Shown: in pieces, positions 9,662 through 18,255 of the stretch
Layout of the letters: every line of letters begins with the position of its first letter
Position numbering within the stretch: the stretch's first letter is position 1
Assembly (NCBI GenBank): GCA_024742405.1
Contig: JANSYP010000002.1
Span: 1-64,000 of the forward strand
Length of the DNA: 64,000 nt
Reading direction: 5' to 3'
Source of the DNA: Paracoccaceae bacterium
GTDB taxonomy: Bacteria; Pseudomonadota; Alphaproteobacteria; Rhodobacterales; Rhodobacteraceae
Made by a program: the position numbers and the translations under genes
The notes under the pieces: generated by a model
Databases searched by the model: none
Seen by the model: the letters and a program-made list of their open reading frames with translations, nothing else
Told to the model about the DNA's origin: nothing

Positions 9662-10462
9662 ATGAAAGACCACAAGGCCCATCCCCTGCCCGACGCCCGA
9701 GAGGATGTCGCTCGGGCAAGACATATTCCCGACACACCCCAGACCCGCTCGCCGACCCACCGCTTGGCCTTTGCCGATGACGAGTTTCTGACACGTGAGG
9801 CACTGCGCCCGGTTCGGCTGCAGCTTGAGCTTCTCAAGACGCAGTTGGCGCTGGAGGAACGCGGCATCGTCTCGACCGTGGTGATGTTCGGCGGCGCCCG
9901 CATTCCCGCGCCCGACCAGCGCCAATCCGCGCGCACCCCCGAACTGGCCGAGCTGTCGCGGTTCTACAACGAGGCGCGCCAGTTCGCCCGCATGGTCACC
10001 GAGCGTAGCGTCGCAAGCGGAAACACCGAGGACGTCATTGTTACGGGAGGAGGTCCCGGTGTGATGGAGGCCGGCAATCTCGGAGCGGCCGAGGCTGGCG
10101 GCGTGTCCATCGGTCTCAATATCGTACTGCCCCATGAACAGGCGCCTAACCTGCATGTGACGCCGGATCTGTCCTTCAACTTCCACTATTTCGCCGTGCG
10201 CAAGATGCATTTCCTGATGCGCGCGCGCGCGATCACGGTCTTTCCCGGCGGATTCGGAACGTTGGACGAGCTTTTCGAGGCTCTGACGCTGATCCAGACC
10301 AAACGCATGGACCCGGTGCCGATCCTGCTCTTCGGCGAAGCGTTCTGGCGGCGAATCGTCAACTGGGATGCCCTGGCGGAAGCCGGCACAATCTCTGCCG
10401 ACGACCTGGAGCTTTTCACTTTTGTCGAAACTGCTGAAGAAGCCGTCAAGTTTATCAGGTAA
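9662..10462 (+). CDS. LOG-family protein (TIGR00730-like)
   Basis: This is a Rossmann-like protein of the LOG (lonely guy) family, often misannotated as lysine decarboxylase. The diagnostic PGGFGTLDE motif is present, together with the phosphate-binding GGGPGVMEAGN and an Arg/Lys-containing VRKMHFLMRAR. Family members hydrolyse nucleoside 5'-monophosphates at the N-glycosidic bond. At 266 residues it belongs to the longer type with an N-terminal extension (residues 1-60). Start ATG 9662 is the first plausible one. No operon partner is evident. Confidence 0.85.
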   Translation: MKDHKAHPLPDAREDVARARHIPDTPQTRSPTHRLAFADDEFLTREALRPVRLQLELLKTQLALEERGIVSTVVMFGGARIPAPDQRQSARTPELAELSRFYNEARQFARMVTERSVASGNTEDVIVTGGGPGVMEAGNLGAAEAGGVSIGLNIVLPHEQAPNLHVTPDLSFNFHYFAVRKMHFLMRARAITVFPGGFGTLDELFEALTLIQTKRMDPVPILLFGEAFWRRIVNWDALAEAGTISADDLELFTFVETAEEAVKFIR

Positions 10463-10608
10463 TCGTCATTTTACTGTTACTTTTTAATCGGCTAGTTGAC
10501 TTAACCCAGCGTGAAGGCCACGTGTGTGCGGTGCAAGTGTTAAGGTCTTGGTAGCTTTAAGGCCTCGGTAAGACTCTTCTGTAATATTATTTCAAAAGAC
10601 AGCAGGGA

Positions 10609-11028
10609 ATGCGCATGCACAGGGTGATCTACCGCAGCAACGCATTGATCGGGGAATACACCCCCGGCGCGCTCGATATCCTTGCGACCTCCGAGCGCCG
10701 GAACCTCGAGGACGGGATCACGGGGTTCCTTCACCGCGAGGCCGACAATTTCGTTCAAGTGATCGAAGGCGACGGCCCCGCCGTGGCAGCGCTGGTGACG
10801 CGGTTGCGCGCCGATCGACGCCACGCCGGCATGACGATCCTGTCGGAACAGACGATCAGCATCCGCGCCTTTGAAAGCTGGGATATGGCCTATGCCAGCA
10901 ATCATCAGCTCAGCCTGTCTCAACGGGTTCCCGAGATCTGGGGGCGTTCATCCCTGTCCCACAGTGCCACGGACAGGCTGATCGCGTTCCTGCTGGATCT
11001 GGCCGCGCGCAAGACCCGCGCAGCCTGA
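10609..11028 (+). CDS. Short BLUF-domain blue-light sensor
   Basis: This is a 139-residue protein that is almost only a BLUF domain, an FAD-binding blue-light photoreceptor. The key residues are all visible: Tyr8 (VIYRS), Asn32 (RNLEDGITG), Gln50 (NFVQVIEG) and Trp91/Met93 (SWDMAY), corresponding to Tyr21, Asn45, Gln63, Trp104 and Met106 of AppA. No output domain follows beyond about 40 residues of helix. AGGGA precedes the ATG; a second ATG lies two codons in. It lies beside the photosynthesis segment, so a light-regulation role is possible but inferred. Confidence 0.9.
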   Translation: MRMHRVIYRSNALIGEYTPGALDILATSERRNLEDGITGFLHREADNFVQVIEGDGPAVAALVTRLRADRRHAGMTILSEQTISIRAFESWDMAYASNHQLSLSQRVPEIWGRSSLSHSATDRLIAFLLDLAARKTRAA

Positions 11029-11220
11029 GCCGGGCGGCCCAAAGAACAAGCCTTTTCCACTTCGCGCCGGCGCCGTGGCCCGAAACCGGGCTTGATGTTC
11101 CGCGCAGCGCTCAGACTGGGTGGACCTCGAACTTCATCGCAGACCGCTTCGCACCGATCCGAGCAATGGCTGGGAAGGATCAACAGCCCAAAGTGCGTAC
11201 CAACTGGCCTGCGCCTGACG

Positions 11221-11238
11221 TGCCGCCGAGCGGCGGCA
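11221..11238 (-). terminator. Hairpin downstream of dxs (possible terminator)
   Basis: TGCCGCC-GAGC-GGCGGCA forms a perfect 7-bp stem about 55 bases beyond the dxs stop. No U-run follows on the minus strand, so it may act only as a 3' stabilising hairpin. Confidence 0.35.
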
Positions 11239-11291
11239 ATGCAGTTACGTGCTCAGGAGACCACTCCGTCCGTCGCGTCTGCGGCCGAGGC

Positions 11292-13220
11292 TCAGGCCCG
11301 CAGCGCCGTGACCTTGCCTCCGCCGACGGCGGCAAAGGCCGCCTCGGCAATTCCGTTCGCGTCGAGCCCCGCGGCGCGATACATCGCGTCCGGGCTCGCG
11401 TGGTCGATGAACCGGTCGGGCAGCGTGAGCGTGCGAACCGCGAGTCCGCGATCGAGCCTGCCGGACGCAGCCAGATGGTGTAGCACCAGCGCACCGAACC
11501 CGCCCGTTGCCCCCTGTTCTACCGTGATCAGCGCACCGTGTTCCGCCACCAACCGGTCGATGAGGTCGGTGTCCAGCGGTTTCGCAAAGCGGGCGTCCGC
11601 CACAGTCGCGGTGATCCCCGCGGCCTCCAGCCGGTCGGCTGCGATCAGCACTTGGTCGAGATGCGCGCCGAAGGACAGCAGCGCCACTCCCGTGCCTTCG
11701 CGCAGAATACGGCCCTTACCGATCTCCAGCGTTTCACCGCGTTCGGGCAGTGCGACACCGGTACCGGACCCGCGCGGATAGCGGAACGCGATCGGTCCCT
11801 CGTCGAACAGCGCCGCGGTCGCCACCATATGCTTCAGCTCGGCTTCGTCGGCCGCAGCCATGACCGTGAACCCGGGCAGATTAGCCAGATAGCCAATATC
11901 GAAACTGCCGGCATGGGTTGGCCCGTCCGCACCCACGAGGCCGGCGCGGTCGATGGCAAAACGCACCGGCAACCGCTGGATCGCCACGTCGTGGACGACC
12001 TGATCATAAGCCCGCTGCAGGAAGGTCGAATAAATCGCGCAGAACGGCCTCAGCCCGCTGGCAGCCATTCCCGCGGCAAAGGTCACGGCATGCTGCTCGG
12101 CCATGCCGACGTCGAAGACGCGGGCCGGAAAGCGCTTCTGCATCCGGTCGACCCCGGTGCCCGACGGCATTGCCGCCGTCACGGCCACGACCCGCGGGTC
12201 GGCGGCCGCAGCCTCGGTCAGAGCATCGCCGAAGACTGCCGTGTAGGACGGAGCGGCGGGCTTGCTCTTCTTCTGGGCGCCTGAAGCTACGTCGAACTTC
12301 GCAACGCCGTGGTACTTGTCGGCGGAGTTCTCGGCCGGAGCATAACCCTTGCCCTTGACCGTGCAGCAATGGATCAGCACGGGGCCGGAAGCGCGGGAGC
12401 GCGCGGCCCGGAAGACCTTGAGCAGCTGGCCCATGTCGTGCCCGTCGATCGGGCCCATGTAGGAAAAGCCGAGCTCTTCGAAGAGCGTCCCGCCGCCGGG
12501 CATGCCGGTCACAAGCTGTCGCGCCCGCCGGGCGCCGTCACGCAGCGGCCCGGGCAGCGTGGACTCCCAGCTCTCGGCCATGTCTTTCAAGGGCCCGAGC
12601 GGCGTGTTGCCATAAAGCCCCGAGAGATAGGCCGACATCGCGCCGGTCGGCGGCGCGATCGACATCTCGTTGTCATTGAGGATCACAAACAGACGCCGGC
12701 CCTCGTGGCCTGCATTGTTCATCGCTTCGTAGGCCATGCCCGCGCTGATCGCGCCGTCGCCGATGACGGCAATGGCATCGCCGGTCGCCTGGCCCATATC
12801 GTGCCCCACCGCAAATCCGAGCGCGGATGAGATCGAGGTCGAGGAATGCGCCGCGCCGAAAGGATCAAACTCGCTCTCGGCCCGCTTGGTGAAGCCCGAC
12901 AGCCCGCCTTCCTGACGGATGGTGCGGATCCGGTCGCGCCGGCCGGTGAGGATCTTGTGCGGATAGCACTGGTGACCGACATCCCAGATCAGCTTGTCGC
13001 GGGGCGTGTCGAACACCGCGTGGATCGCGACGGTCATCTCCACGACACCGAGCGAGGATCCCAGATGCCCGCCGGTCTGGCTGACCGCGTCAATCAGTTC
13101 AGCCCGCAGTTCGTCGGACAATCGACCAAGCTCGGCATCGCTCAGACGGCGCAGATCGGCCGGACCGGCGACGCGGTCGAGCGTCGGAGTGTGCAGCGAA
13201 GGGGTTGCGAGCGTGTCCAT
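11292..13220 (-). CDS. dxs: 1-deoxy-D-xylulose-5-phosphate synthase
   Basis: Dxs condenses pyruvate and glyceraldehyde 3-phosphate using thiamine diphosphate, the first step of the MEP isoprenoid route. The [10 protein letters not shown] segment, the ThDP/Mg motif [18 protein letters not shown], and the transketolase pyrimidine and C-terminal domains ([12 protein letters not shown], then YPRGSG) are present in 642 residues. The start at 13220 has GGGAGG upstream. It lies directly behind pufX on the same strand, as in other phototrophic Rhodobacteraceae, so precursor supply for carotenoids and phytyl tails may be co-expressed with the puf genes. Confidence 0.96.
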   Translation of the reverse strand: MDTLATPSLHTPTLDRVAGPADLRRLSDAELGRLSDELRAELIDAVSQTGGHLGSSLGVVEMTVAIHAVFDTPRDKLIWDVGHQCYPHKILTGRRDRIRTIRQEGGLSGFTKRAESEFDPFGAAHSSTSISSALGFAVGHDMGQATGDAIAVIGDGAISAGMAYEAMNNAGHEGRRLFVILNDNEMSIAPPTGAMSAYLSGLYGNTPLGPLKDMAESWESTLPGPLRDGARRARQLVTGMPGGGTLFEELGFSYMGPIDGHDMGQLLKVFRAARSRASGPVLIHCCTVKGKGYAPAENSADKYHGVAKFDVASGAQKKSKPAAPSYTAVFGDALTEAAAADPRVVAVTAAMPSGTGVDRMQKRFPARVFDVGMAEQHAVTFAAGMAASGLRPFCAIYSTFLQRAYDQVVHDVAIQRLPVRFAIDRAGLVGADGPTHAGSFDIGYLANLPGFTVMAAADEAELKHMVATAALFDEGPIAFRYPRGSGTGVALPERGETLEIGKGRILREGTGVALLSFGAHLDQVLIAADRLEAAGITATVADARFAKPLDTDLIDRLVAEHGALITVEQGATGGFGALVLHHLAASGRLDRGLAVRTLTLPDRFIDHASPDAMYRAAGLDANGIAEAAFAAVGGGKVTALRA

Positions 13221-13257
13221 GATGTCCTCCCGAGACAGTCGAATGGTGGTTCTCGCT

Positions 13258-13326
13258 CCTGCTGGCTTTGGGAACAGGCGCCGCGGGGATTGCGCCCCGC
13301 GGCGCCGGTCTCCTGTAGCCAGCAGG
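13258..13326 (-). terminator. Nested palindrome between pufX and dxs
   Basis: An outer 10-bp inverted repeat (CCTGCTGGCT at 13258-13267, AGCCAGCAGG at 13317-13326) encloses a perfect 12-bp inverted repeat (GGCGCCGCGGGG at 13277-13288, CCCCGCGGCGCC at 13295-13306) with a 6-base loop. The RNA would fold into one long, very GC-rich hairpin. No U-run follows, so it may attenuate or protect the puf mRNA 3' end and separate it from dxs rather than terminate fully. Confidence 0.7.
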
Positions 13327-13420
13327 AAGGGAACCGGGGCACATGGCCCCGATGCCAGACCGCCCGGGGGACGGTCCGACCAGGGTGCAGCGGGGGCGGC
13401 GGCTTGGACCGCCCGCGCGC

Positions 13421-13663
13421 TCAGGCGTGGGTCGCGGCGTCCTCGGCCGGGATCACATAGGACCACGGCGTCGGATCGGCGGCTTCTTTGCTGTCGGGCG
13501 GCAGAACCGACCCGAGCAGGATCAGAAGCCAGATGAAAACTCCGACCCCGACGAAGATGGCAGCGCCCATGGCCGCCCCCTTCCCCATGAGCCAGGCGAC
13601 TTCCAGCTGGCGTCTGTTGAACTCCGGGATCTGGAGGTCGTACTTTTTCGAGTCGTCAGACAT
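13421..13663 (-). CDS. pufX: PufX, reaction centre-LH1 core component
   Basis: PufX is the small single-helix protein that opens the LH1 ring and allows quinone exchange in Rhodobacter-type core complexes. This 80-residue product has a soluble N-terminus, a single Gly/Ala-rich helix ([18 protein letters not shown]) and the LLGSVLPP junction that matches Rhodobacter PufX in pattern (KGA, then ML/VLP). It lies 17 bases after pufM, the pufX position; pufC is absent. PufX is very divergent, so the call rests on position plus these motifs. Confidence 0.85.
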   Translation of the reverse strand: MSDDSKKYDLQIPEFNRRQLEVAWLMGKGAAMGAAIFVGVGVFIWLLILLGSVLPPDSKEAADPTPWSYVIPAEDAATHA

Positions 13664-13680
13664 AGCGTGCCTTTCTCAGA

Positions 13681-14631
13681 TCAGCGGTCCAGCGGAGCGT
13701 AGTTGTGATCCTGCGCCCAGGTGTACCAGTCGTCGACAACGGTGCCGGTGATCAGGATCCCGATGCCGCCGGTCAGCGTGCAGAGCACGGCGAACCACCA
13801 GGCCCAGCGGTGGATCCCCTCCATCGTGGCGTTGAAGCCCATGGTCCAGCGCCAGAACAGCGCCGCCCGTTCCGAGGCCGTCCCGCGATCCGCGATCTGC
13901 TCAATCTCCCGGTCGCCACCGAAGCGCGACACCGCGAGGATCGTCGCCCCATGCATGGCAAAGAGTAGTGCAGAACCATAGAGGAACACGATCGAGAGCG
14001 CGTGGAACGGGTTGTAGAACAGGTTCCCGTAGGTGAGCGAGAACAGGTTCGTCCAGTCCAGATGGGTGAAGATGCCATAGGGCACCGCCTCGGACCAGGA
14101 CCCCATCAAGATCGGACGGATCAGGCCAAGCACGAGAAAGAGCCAGATTGCCGAACCGAAGGCCCAGAAAATGTGTTTGCCCATCTTCATCTGGTCAGCC
14201 AGCACCCAGCAACGCGCCCACCAGGTCAGCACCGAAATCAGCAGGAAGAAGGAGGCGATCAGCCAGCCCAAGCCCTCGCCGAGGGGCGGAATGCCGAGGC
14301 CGTACTCGGGCCCGGGCGGCTCCAGCGAGAAGTAGAACAGATCGCGCAGGAACACCGCCGGGTTGTAGCCCGCCTGGTCCCAGTAGCTGATGCCCACGAT
14401 GAAGAACCAGAGTAGCCCCGTGGCGAGCGACACCACGCCCAGACCGCCCAGATAGATCGGGCCGAGCTGCGCGTTGCCGAACCACCCGATCCAGGTCGAG
14501 TAGCCGGGCTGGCCCACGCGCTCGTCGAGATCGGCATCCTCGGCCATACCCATTTCGGGCACGCCCTGGACCTGGACCTGGGTGACGAGGTTCTGGTTCT
14601 CGGCGGTGAAGATGCTTTCATACTTAGCCAT
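13681..14631 (-). CDS. pufM: Photosynthetic reaction centre M subunit
   Basis: PufM is the membrane-embedded M chain of the type II reaction centre, binding bacteriochlorophyll, bacteriopheophytin, quinone and non-heme iron with PufL. The 316 residues contain five transmembrane helices and hallmark stretches such as [20 protein letters not shown] (His ligand to special-pair bacteriochlorophyll), [20 protein letters not shown] (iron ligand His) and [12 protein letters not shown]. The start overlaps the pufL stop by 8 bases, as in other puf operons. Confidence 0.97.
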   Translation of the reverse strand: MAKYESIFTAENQNLVTQVQVQGVPEMGMAEDADLDERVGQPGYSTWIGWFGNAQLGPIYLGGLGVVSLATGLLWFFIVGISYWDQAGYNPAVFLRDLFYFSLEPPGPEYGLGIPPLGEGLGWLIASFFLLISVLTWWARCWVLADQMKMGKHIFWAFGSAIWLFLVLGLIRPILMGSWSEAVPYGIFTHLDWTNLFSLTYGNLFYNPFHALSIVFLYGSALLFAMHGATILAVSRFGGDREIEQIADRGTASERAALFWRWTMGFNATMEGIHRWAWWFAVLCTLTGGIGILITGTVVDDWYTWAQDHNYAPLDR

Positions 14632-15472
14632 TGACGCCTCCCTCGATATTTGCCCACCAAGGCAGGTTGATGTACCAGTCCCACCAGACGACCCACTGAT
14701 CGAACCAGATGGTTCCCGAAATCACGATGCAGATCGCCGACCAGAACCCGGCATTCAGCGCCAGCAACAGGCCGATCCGGTGGATGCCCAGCGTACCGAC
14801 CGAGTAGCCGATATAGTCGCGGAAATAGGTGTCCTCGTGATCGGGGGTCTTCATCTCGGTGCCCTTCTTGGGGTTCACCGCCGACAGGATGAGGCCGCCA
14901 TGGAGGGCGAGCGCCAGCGTCGTGGTGAAGAAGAAGGTGATCGCGATCATATGCGCCGGATTGTAATGGAAGTTCCCGTAGGCGTAGCCGACGTTGCTGA
15001 CCCAATCGAGGTGGCTCCAGATCCCGTAGGGGAACCCATGACCCCAGGCGCCCATCAGAACGGGCCGGATCACGACCAGCGTGGTGTAGGCAAAGATCGC
15101 GACGCTGAAGGCGAAGGGCACGTGATAGCCCATGCCGAGCTTGCGGCAGATCTCGACCTCACGCAGGGCCCAGCTGATGAAGGCACCGTGGGCGCAGATC
15201 GTGATGATCTGCCACAGCCCGCCCTCGCGGAGCGGCGCCATGCCCAGCCCGTATTCCAGCGGCGGCGGATCGATCGAGATGAGCCAGGGGTTCCATTCGC
15301 CCTGCATCGAAGCGCCCCAGAAGATGAGGATCGTGCCAAGTGCGGCGAAGAACAGCGTCGTGACGCCGAAGAATCCGACAAAGAACGGCCCGACCCAGAA
15401 ATCGAACAAGTCGCCGCCGATGAGCGTGCCCCCCGGCACGCGGTATTTTCGTTCGAAGCTGAGCAGTGCCAT
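14624..15472 (-). CDS. pufL: Photosynthetic reaction centre L subunit
   Basis: PufL is the L chain, partner of PufM, in the inner membrane. It begins [20 protein letters not shown], the highly conserved L N-terminus, and has [40 protein letters not shown] (special-pair His) and [14 protein letters not shown] (iron ligand His). Length 282 is exact for the family. It follows pufA after about 110 bases containing a stem-loop, the arrangement that makes the pufBA segment outlast pufLM in known operons. Confidence 0.97.
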   Translation of the reverse strand: MALLSFERKYRVPGGTLIGGDLFDFWVGPFFVGFFGVTTLFFAALGTILIFWGASMQGEWNPWLISIDPPPLEYGLGMAPLREGGLWQIITICAHGAFISWALREVEICRKLGMGYHVPFAFSVAIFAYTTLVVIRPVLMGAWGHGFPYGIWSHLDWVSNVGYAYGNFHYNPAHMIAITFFFTTTLALALHGGLILSAVNPKKGTEMKTPDHEDTYFRDYIGYSVGTLGIHRIGLLLALNAGFWSAICIVISGTIWFDQWVVWWDWYINLPWWANIEGGVNG

Positions 15473-15544
15473 ACTTCAACCCTCGCTATGGCCCCTCGTG
15501 CCGGCGTGCATGCGGCGCAAAGGATCGGTGAAATAAGAGGATCG

Positions 15545-15572
15545 CCTCGGGCGACTGGGTTGCCGCCCGGGG
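15545..15572 (-). promoter_or_regulatory. pufA-pufL intercistronic hairpin
   Basis: CCTCGGGCG (15545-15553) and CGCCCGGGG (15564-15572) form a GC-rich stem with a single bulge and a 10-base loop, starting about 14 bases after the pufA stop. In Rhodobacter such hairpins block 3' exonucleases and raise antenna over reaction-centre mRNA levels. Confidence 0.65.
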
Positions 15573-15585
15573 CTGTTGGTGTGGA

Positions 15586-15765
15586 TTACTCTTCCACGAT
15601 CACTTCTGTGCCGTACTTGGCCTCCGCCACGTCGAACCAGTTGTAGCGCTCGGTGCTGAGCAGAACGAGGTGGATCATCGCTGCCAGCAGGAAGAGAAAA
15701 ACCCCCTGGGCCACGAAAACGCGGCGGGGATCGAAGACGAGCCAGACCTTGTAGAATTTTTGCAT
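15586..15765 (-). CDS. pufA: Light-harvesting 1 alpha polypeptide
   Basis: This 59-residue antenna polypeptide begins [20 protein letters not shown], the standard LH1 alpha start. A single helix follows with the bacteriochlorophyll-ligand histidine in [21 protein letters not shown] ribosome site overlaps the end of the pufB coding region, and the gene ends at TAA. It is co-transcribed with pufB, and its product pairs with PufB around the reaction centre. Confidence 0.95.
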   Translation of the reverse strand: MQKFYKVWLVFDPRRVFVAQGVFLFLLAAMIHLVLLSTERYNWFDVAEAKYGTEVIVEE

Positions 15766-15779
15766 CTGTCAGATCTCCT

Positions 15780-15929
15780 TCAGAACCACGGGCGCCAGAT
15801 CAGCACCGCCAGGTGGGCAACAAGCGCCACGGCGACGAAGAGCCAGAGACCGCTCATATAGACGGCATGCAGTTCTTGCGCCTGCTCGTCGGTAAGGCCT
15901 GTGAAGGACAGACCAGTGTTTTCAGCCAT
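15780..15929 (-). CDS. pufB: Light-harvesting 1 beta polypeptide
   Basis: This 49-residue product has an N-terminal soluble stretch ([20 protein letters not shown]), a single helix and the [12 protein letters not shown] ending in which His binds bacteriochlorophyll. A strong GGAGG site precedes the ATG at 15929. It lies 14 bases before pufA. A hairpin-rich gap separates it from pufQ. Confidence 0.95.
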   Translation of the reverse strand: MAENTGLSFTGLTDEQAQELHAVYMSGLWLFVAVALVAHLAVLIWRPWF

Positions 15930-16013
15930 TTAACTTTCCTCCGGAAACATGGACTGACGCCGCGGGACCCCCGCGACAGGGCAGACCGGCCGGGCGCGAG
16001 CCCCGCCGGGTAT

Positions 16014-16033
16014 CCGTCCCCTCCGGGGGACGG
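16014..16033 (-). promoter_or_regulatory. pufQ-pufB intercistronic hairpin
   Basis: CCGTCCCC (16014-16021) and GGGGACGG (16026-16033) form a perfect 8-bp stem with a 4-base loop. A second, 6-bp stem (CGCGGG/CCCGCG) lies at 15961-15975, nearer to pufB. The pair sits where the puf transcript is processed upstream of pufB in relatives, so a 5' stabilising role is likely. Confidence 0.5.
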
Positions 16034-16064
16034 GACGGATTTCGGTCGACCGGCGTCACCGCGC

Positions 16065-16310
16065 TCAGGCCGTAAAGATCATCGGCGTGATGATCCGTGC
16101 CTGGGACCAGGCTTTGCTGATCGGGTCTTTTTCGGGCAAGCGCATCTGACGTGCGGCGGACAGGGTCCAGGTCACGAAAGCCAAGGGCAGCGTCGCCACG
16201 AAGATGATGGCGAAGTACGCATAGAACTCCCGCCGCGGCGGCTTGTGGCTTCGCATCGAAGAGGCCGCACGAATGTCGTTGAGCATCTCGTCTGAAGTAT
16301 GATCGGTCAT
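16065..16310 (-). CDS. pufQ: PufQ, bacteriochlorophyll-associated regulatory protein
   Basis: PufQ is a small membrane protein at the start of puf operons, needed for normal bacteriochlorophyll production. The 81-residue product has one hydrophobic helix (YAYFAIIFVATLPLAFVTW) and the conserved tail KDPISKAWSQARIITPMIF, matching the FARAWREAGEITPEIF pattern of Rhodobacter PufQ. The ATG at 16310 overlaps the stop of the 89-aa gene upstream (TGATG), so the two are translationally coupled. Confidence 0.85.
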   Translation of the reverse strand: MTDHTSDEMLNDIRAASSMRSHKPPRREFYAYFAIIFVATLPLAFVTWTLSAARQMRLPEKDPISKAWSQARIITPMIFTA

Positions 16311-16579
16311 CAGCGGGTCTCTCCTTCGGTGGTGATCCTTGCGAGCTCGGCGATCTGAGCGCGCAAAACGGTTTCGGTAACGGTTGGATATTGCTGGTTC
16401 CGGGCGGCGGTTTCGGCGCGGCGGCGCAACCGGCGGGCTTGAACGCCCATCTCGTCTGCCGACAGGCCGGTGAGATAGATGGCCATGAGGGCCCGCGCGC
16501 CGTCGGACCAGGCGAGGGGCGCAGCTTTCGTCAGACCGCACGCGGCCCCGTTCGCATCGCGGAGGAACGGATCCTTCAT
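16310..16579 (-). CDS. Unknown 89-aa protein between bchZ and pufQ
   Basis: The product begins MKDPFLRDANGAACGLTKAA and ends AELARITTEGETR. It is soluble, Arg/Ala-rich and probably mostly helical (LSADEMGVQARRLRRRAETA), with a single Cys and no membrane segment. I do not recognise the family. It begins about 100 bases after bchZ and its stop overlaps the pufQ start by one base, so it is very likely translated as part of the superoperon. A role in pigment-protein assembly or regulation is only suggested by position. Confidence 0.65.
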   Translation of the reverse strand: MKDPFLRDANGAACGLTKAAPLAWSDGARALMAIYLTGLSADEMGVQARRLRRRAETAARNQQYPTVTETVLRAQIAELARITTEGETR

Positions 16580-16676
16580 GCTGCCGACCCTCCGGTGATT
16601 GCAGTCGGTCCGGGCGTTTGCCTGGCGCCGGTTGGAACCGGGGGCAACCCACGGCGGTATGCGGCCACGACCCGCA

Positions 16677-18143
16677 TCAGGCCTCCACCTCGAAACCTGC
16701 GGGCGCGAGCCTGCGCACGGTGTCGATCTGGACCCGCTCCGCGCCGGCCTCCAGCGCACGTTTTTCCGCCTCGTCGCGTAGCGTTTTCGCCGCCGAGATG
16801 CGGGTCAGCACCGGGTGCTCGGCCACGATCCGGTCGAGCAGGCGTTGCGCATCATCATCCCAGGGGAAGTCGCGGCGGAGCGTCGTCGGTGTCGCCTCGG
16901 CACTGTCCATCTCGGAGCCCAGCGGCAGGATGTGGAAGAGCGCGTCGAAGAGCCCGTTGCACACCTCCTGCAAGAGGTAGGTGGCCCCCGCGTAGCCCAT
17001 GAAGGGCGTGCCCGTGGCTCGGCGGATCGCGGCGCCGGGAAAGGAGGCGGGGATGAATGCGGGCTTCGGTCCATGCCCTGCCGCCATCTCCGCGAGATAC
17101 ATCTTTTCGTTGATCGACCCCATGACGATGAGCGGCCGCTTGGCGTGGATCTCGGCGCGGACGGTGTCGTTGTCGGTCTTGCGCCCGGCGACCCTTGCGG
17201 TGGCCAGTGCGCAAGGCAGCCCCAGATCGCTCTCGAGGAAATGCCGGATGCCGCGGGCATAGGTCTCGTTGGCGACCACGGCAAAGCTCGCGGTGGCAAA
17301 GAAATCCTGGGTGACGGAGCGCCAGAGATCCCAGACCGGTTTGATGGTCGAGTGCTTCTCGGTGGCGATGAAAGGCTCGGGATCGAGTCCGGTCAGCTCG
17401 CCCAGTTTACGCAGGAACTTCGTCGTGCTGTCGATGCCGATGGGGGCCTGAAGATAAGGCTTTCCAAGGACTTCCGCGAGGCCGCGGCCGAATTCGCGGT
17501 ACATGCAGATGTTCACATCGGCATTCACGAGGTTGCGCATCTCGGCCAGATGGGCACCCAGCGGCATGACCATGTTGACCTCGGCGCCGATGCCTTCGAC
17601 GAGACGGCGGATCTCGGCCAGATCGGAGGGCATGTTGAAGGTGCCGTACATCGGACCGAGGACATTGACCCGCGGTTTGGCCCCCTCGGGACGCTTTTTC
17701 TCGGGGGGCATCCTACCCTTGGTCTGGCCGAACTCGGTGAAGAGCCATGTCATCGCCCGGTCGGCGGCTTCCCACTGGTCCTCGTCAATGGTGCGCGGCA
17801 AAAAGCGTTGGATATTCGTACCTTGCGGGGTCACCCCGCCGCCGATCATCTCGGCGATGGAGCCGGTGACGACGACCGCGGGCAGCGCCGGATCCAGCGT
17901 CTTCCAGGCGCGTTTCATGGCGCCTTCGGTACCGTCGCGGCCAAGCTCTTCTTCGCCCAGCCCCGTGGTCACGATGGGCAGCTCATGGGGCGGCAGCGCG
18001 TCGGTATAGTGCAGGACGCTCGTCACCGGCAGGTTCTCGCAGCCCACCGGACCGTCGATGACAACCTGCAGACCCTTGACCGCTGTGAAGGCGTAAACCG
18101 CCCCCCAATAGCCCCCGGCCCGGTCATGATCCTGGATCAGCAT
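16677..18143 (-). CDS. bchZ: Chlorophyllide a reductase subunit Z
   Basis: BchZ and BchY form the catalytic component of the nitrogenase-like chlorophyllide a oxidoreductase, which reduces ring B to give the bacteriochlorin. The start at 18143 gives [20 protein letters not shown], the conserved BchZ N-terminus, with GGGAGG upstream; a longer start at 18179 is unlikely. Cluster-binding Cys occurs in [11 protein letters not shown], and the protein is 488 residues long as expected. It follows bchY after 112 bases. Confidence 0.96.
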   Translation of the reverse strand: MLIQDHDRAGGYWGAVYAFTAVKGLQVVIDGPVGCENLPVTSVLHYTDALPPHELPIVTTGLGEEELGRDGTEGAMKRAWKTLDPALPAVVVTGSIAEMIGGGVTPQGTNIQRFLPRTIDEDQWEAADRAMTWLFTEFGQTKGRMPPEKKRPEGAKPRVNVLGPMYGTFNMPSDLAEIRRLVEGIGAEVNMVMPLGAHLAEMRNLVNADVNICMYREFGRGLAEVLGKPYLQAPIGIDSTTKFLRKLGELTGLDPEPFIATEKHSTIKPVWDLWRSVTQDFFATASFAVVANETYARGIRHFLESDLGLPCALATARVAGRKTDNDTVRAEIHAKRPLIVMGSINEKMYLAEMAAGHGPKPAFIPASFPGAAIRRATGTPFMGYAGATYLLQEVCNGLFDALFHILPLGSEMDSAEATPTTLRRDFPWDDDAQRLLDRIVAEHPVLTRISAAKTLRDEAEKRALEAGAERVQIDTVRRLAPAGFEVEA

Positions 18144-18255
18144 CGGGCGCCTCCCTGATCGGAAATGCGGTGTCCGCAAGACGACGGTATTGCGTCGGTA
18201 AAACGTCGGTGGAGTGCACAGATGCCGACGCGGGAGCGGAGAGGATGCGTACCCA

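Noticed and set aside
14582-15646. 354-codon plus-strand frame
   Set aside because: It is antisense to pufL and to the pufL-pufA spacer.
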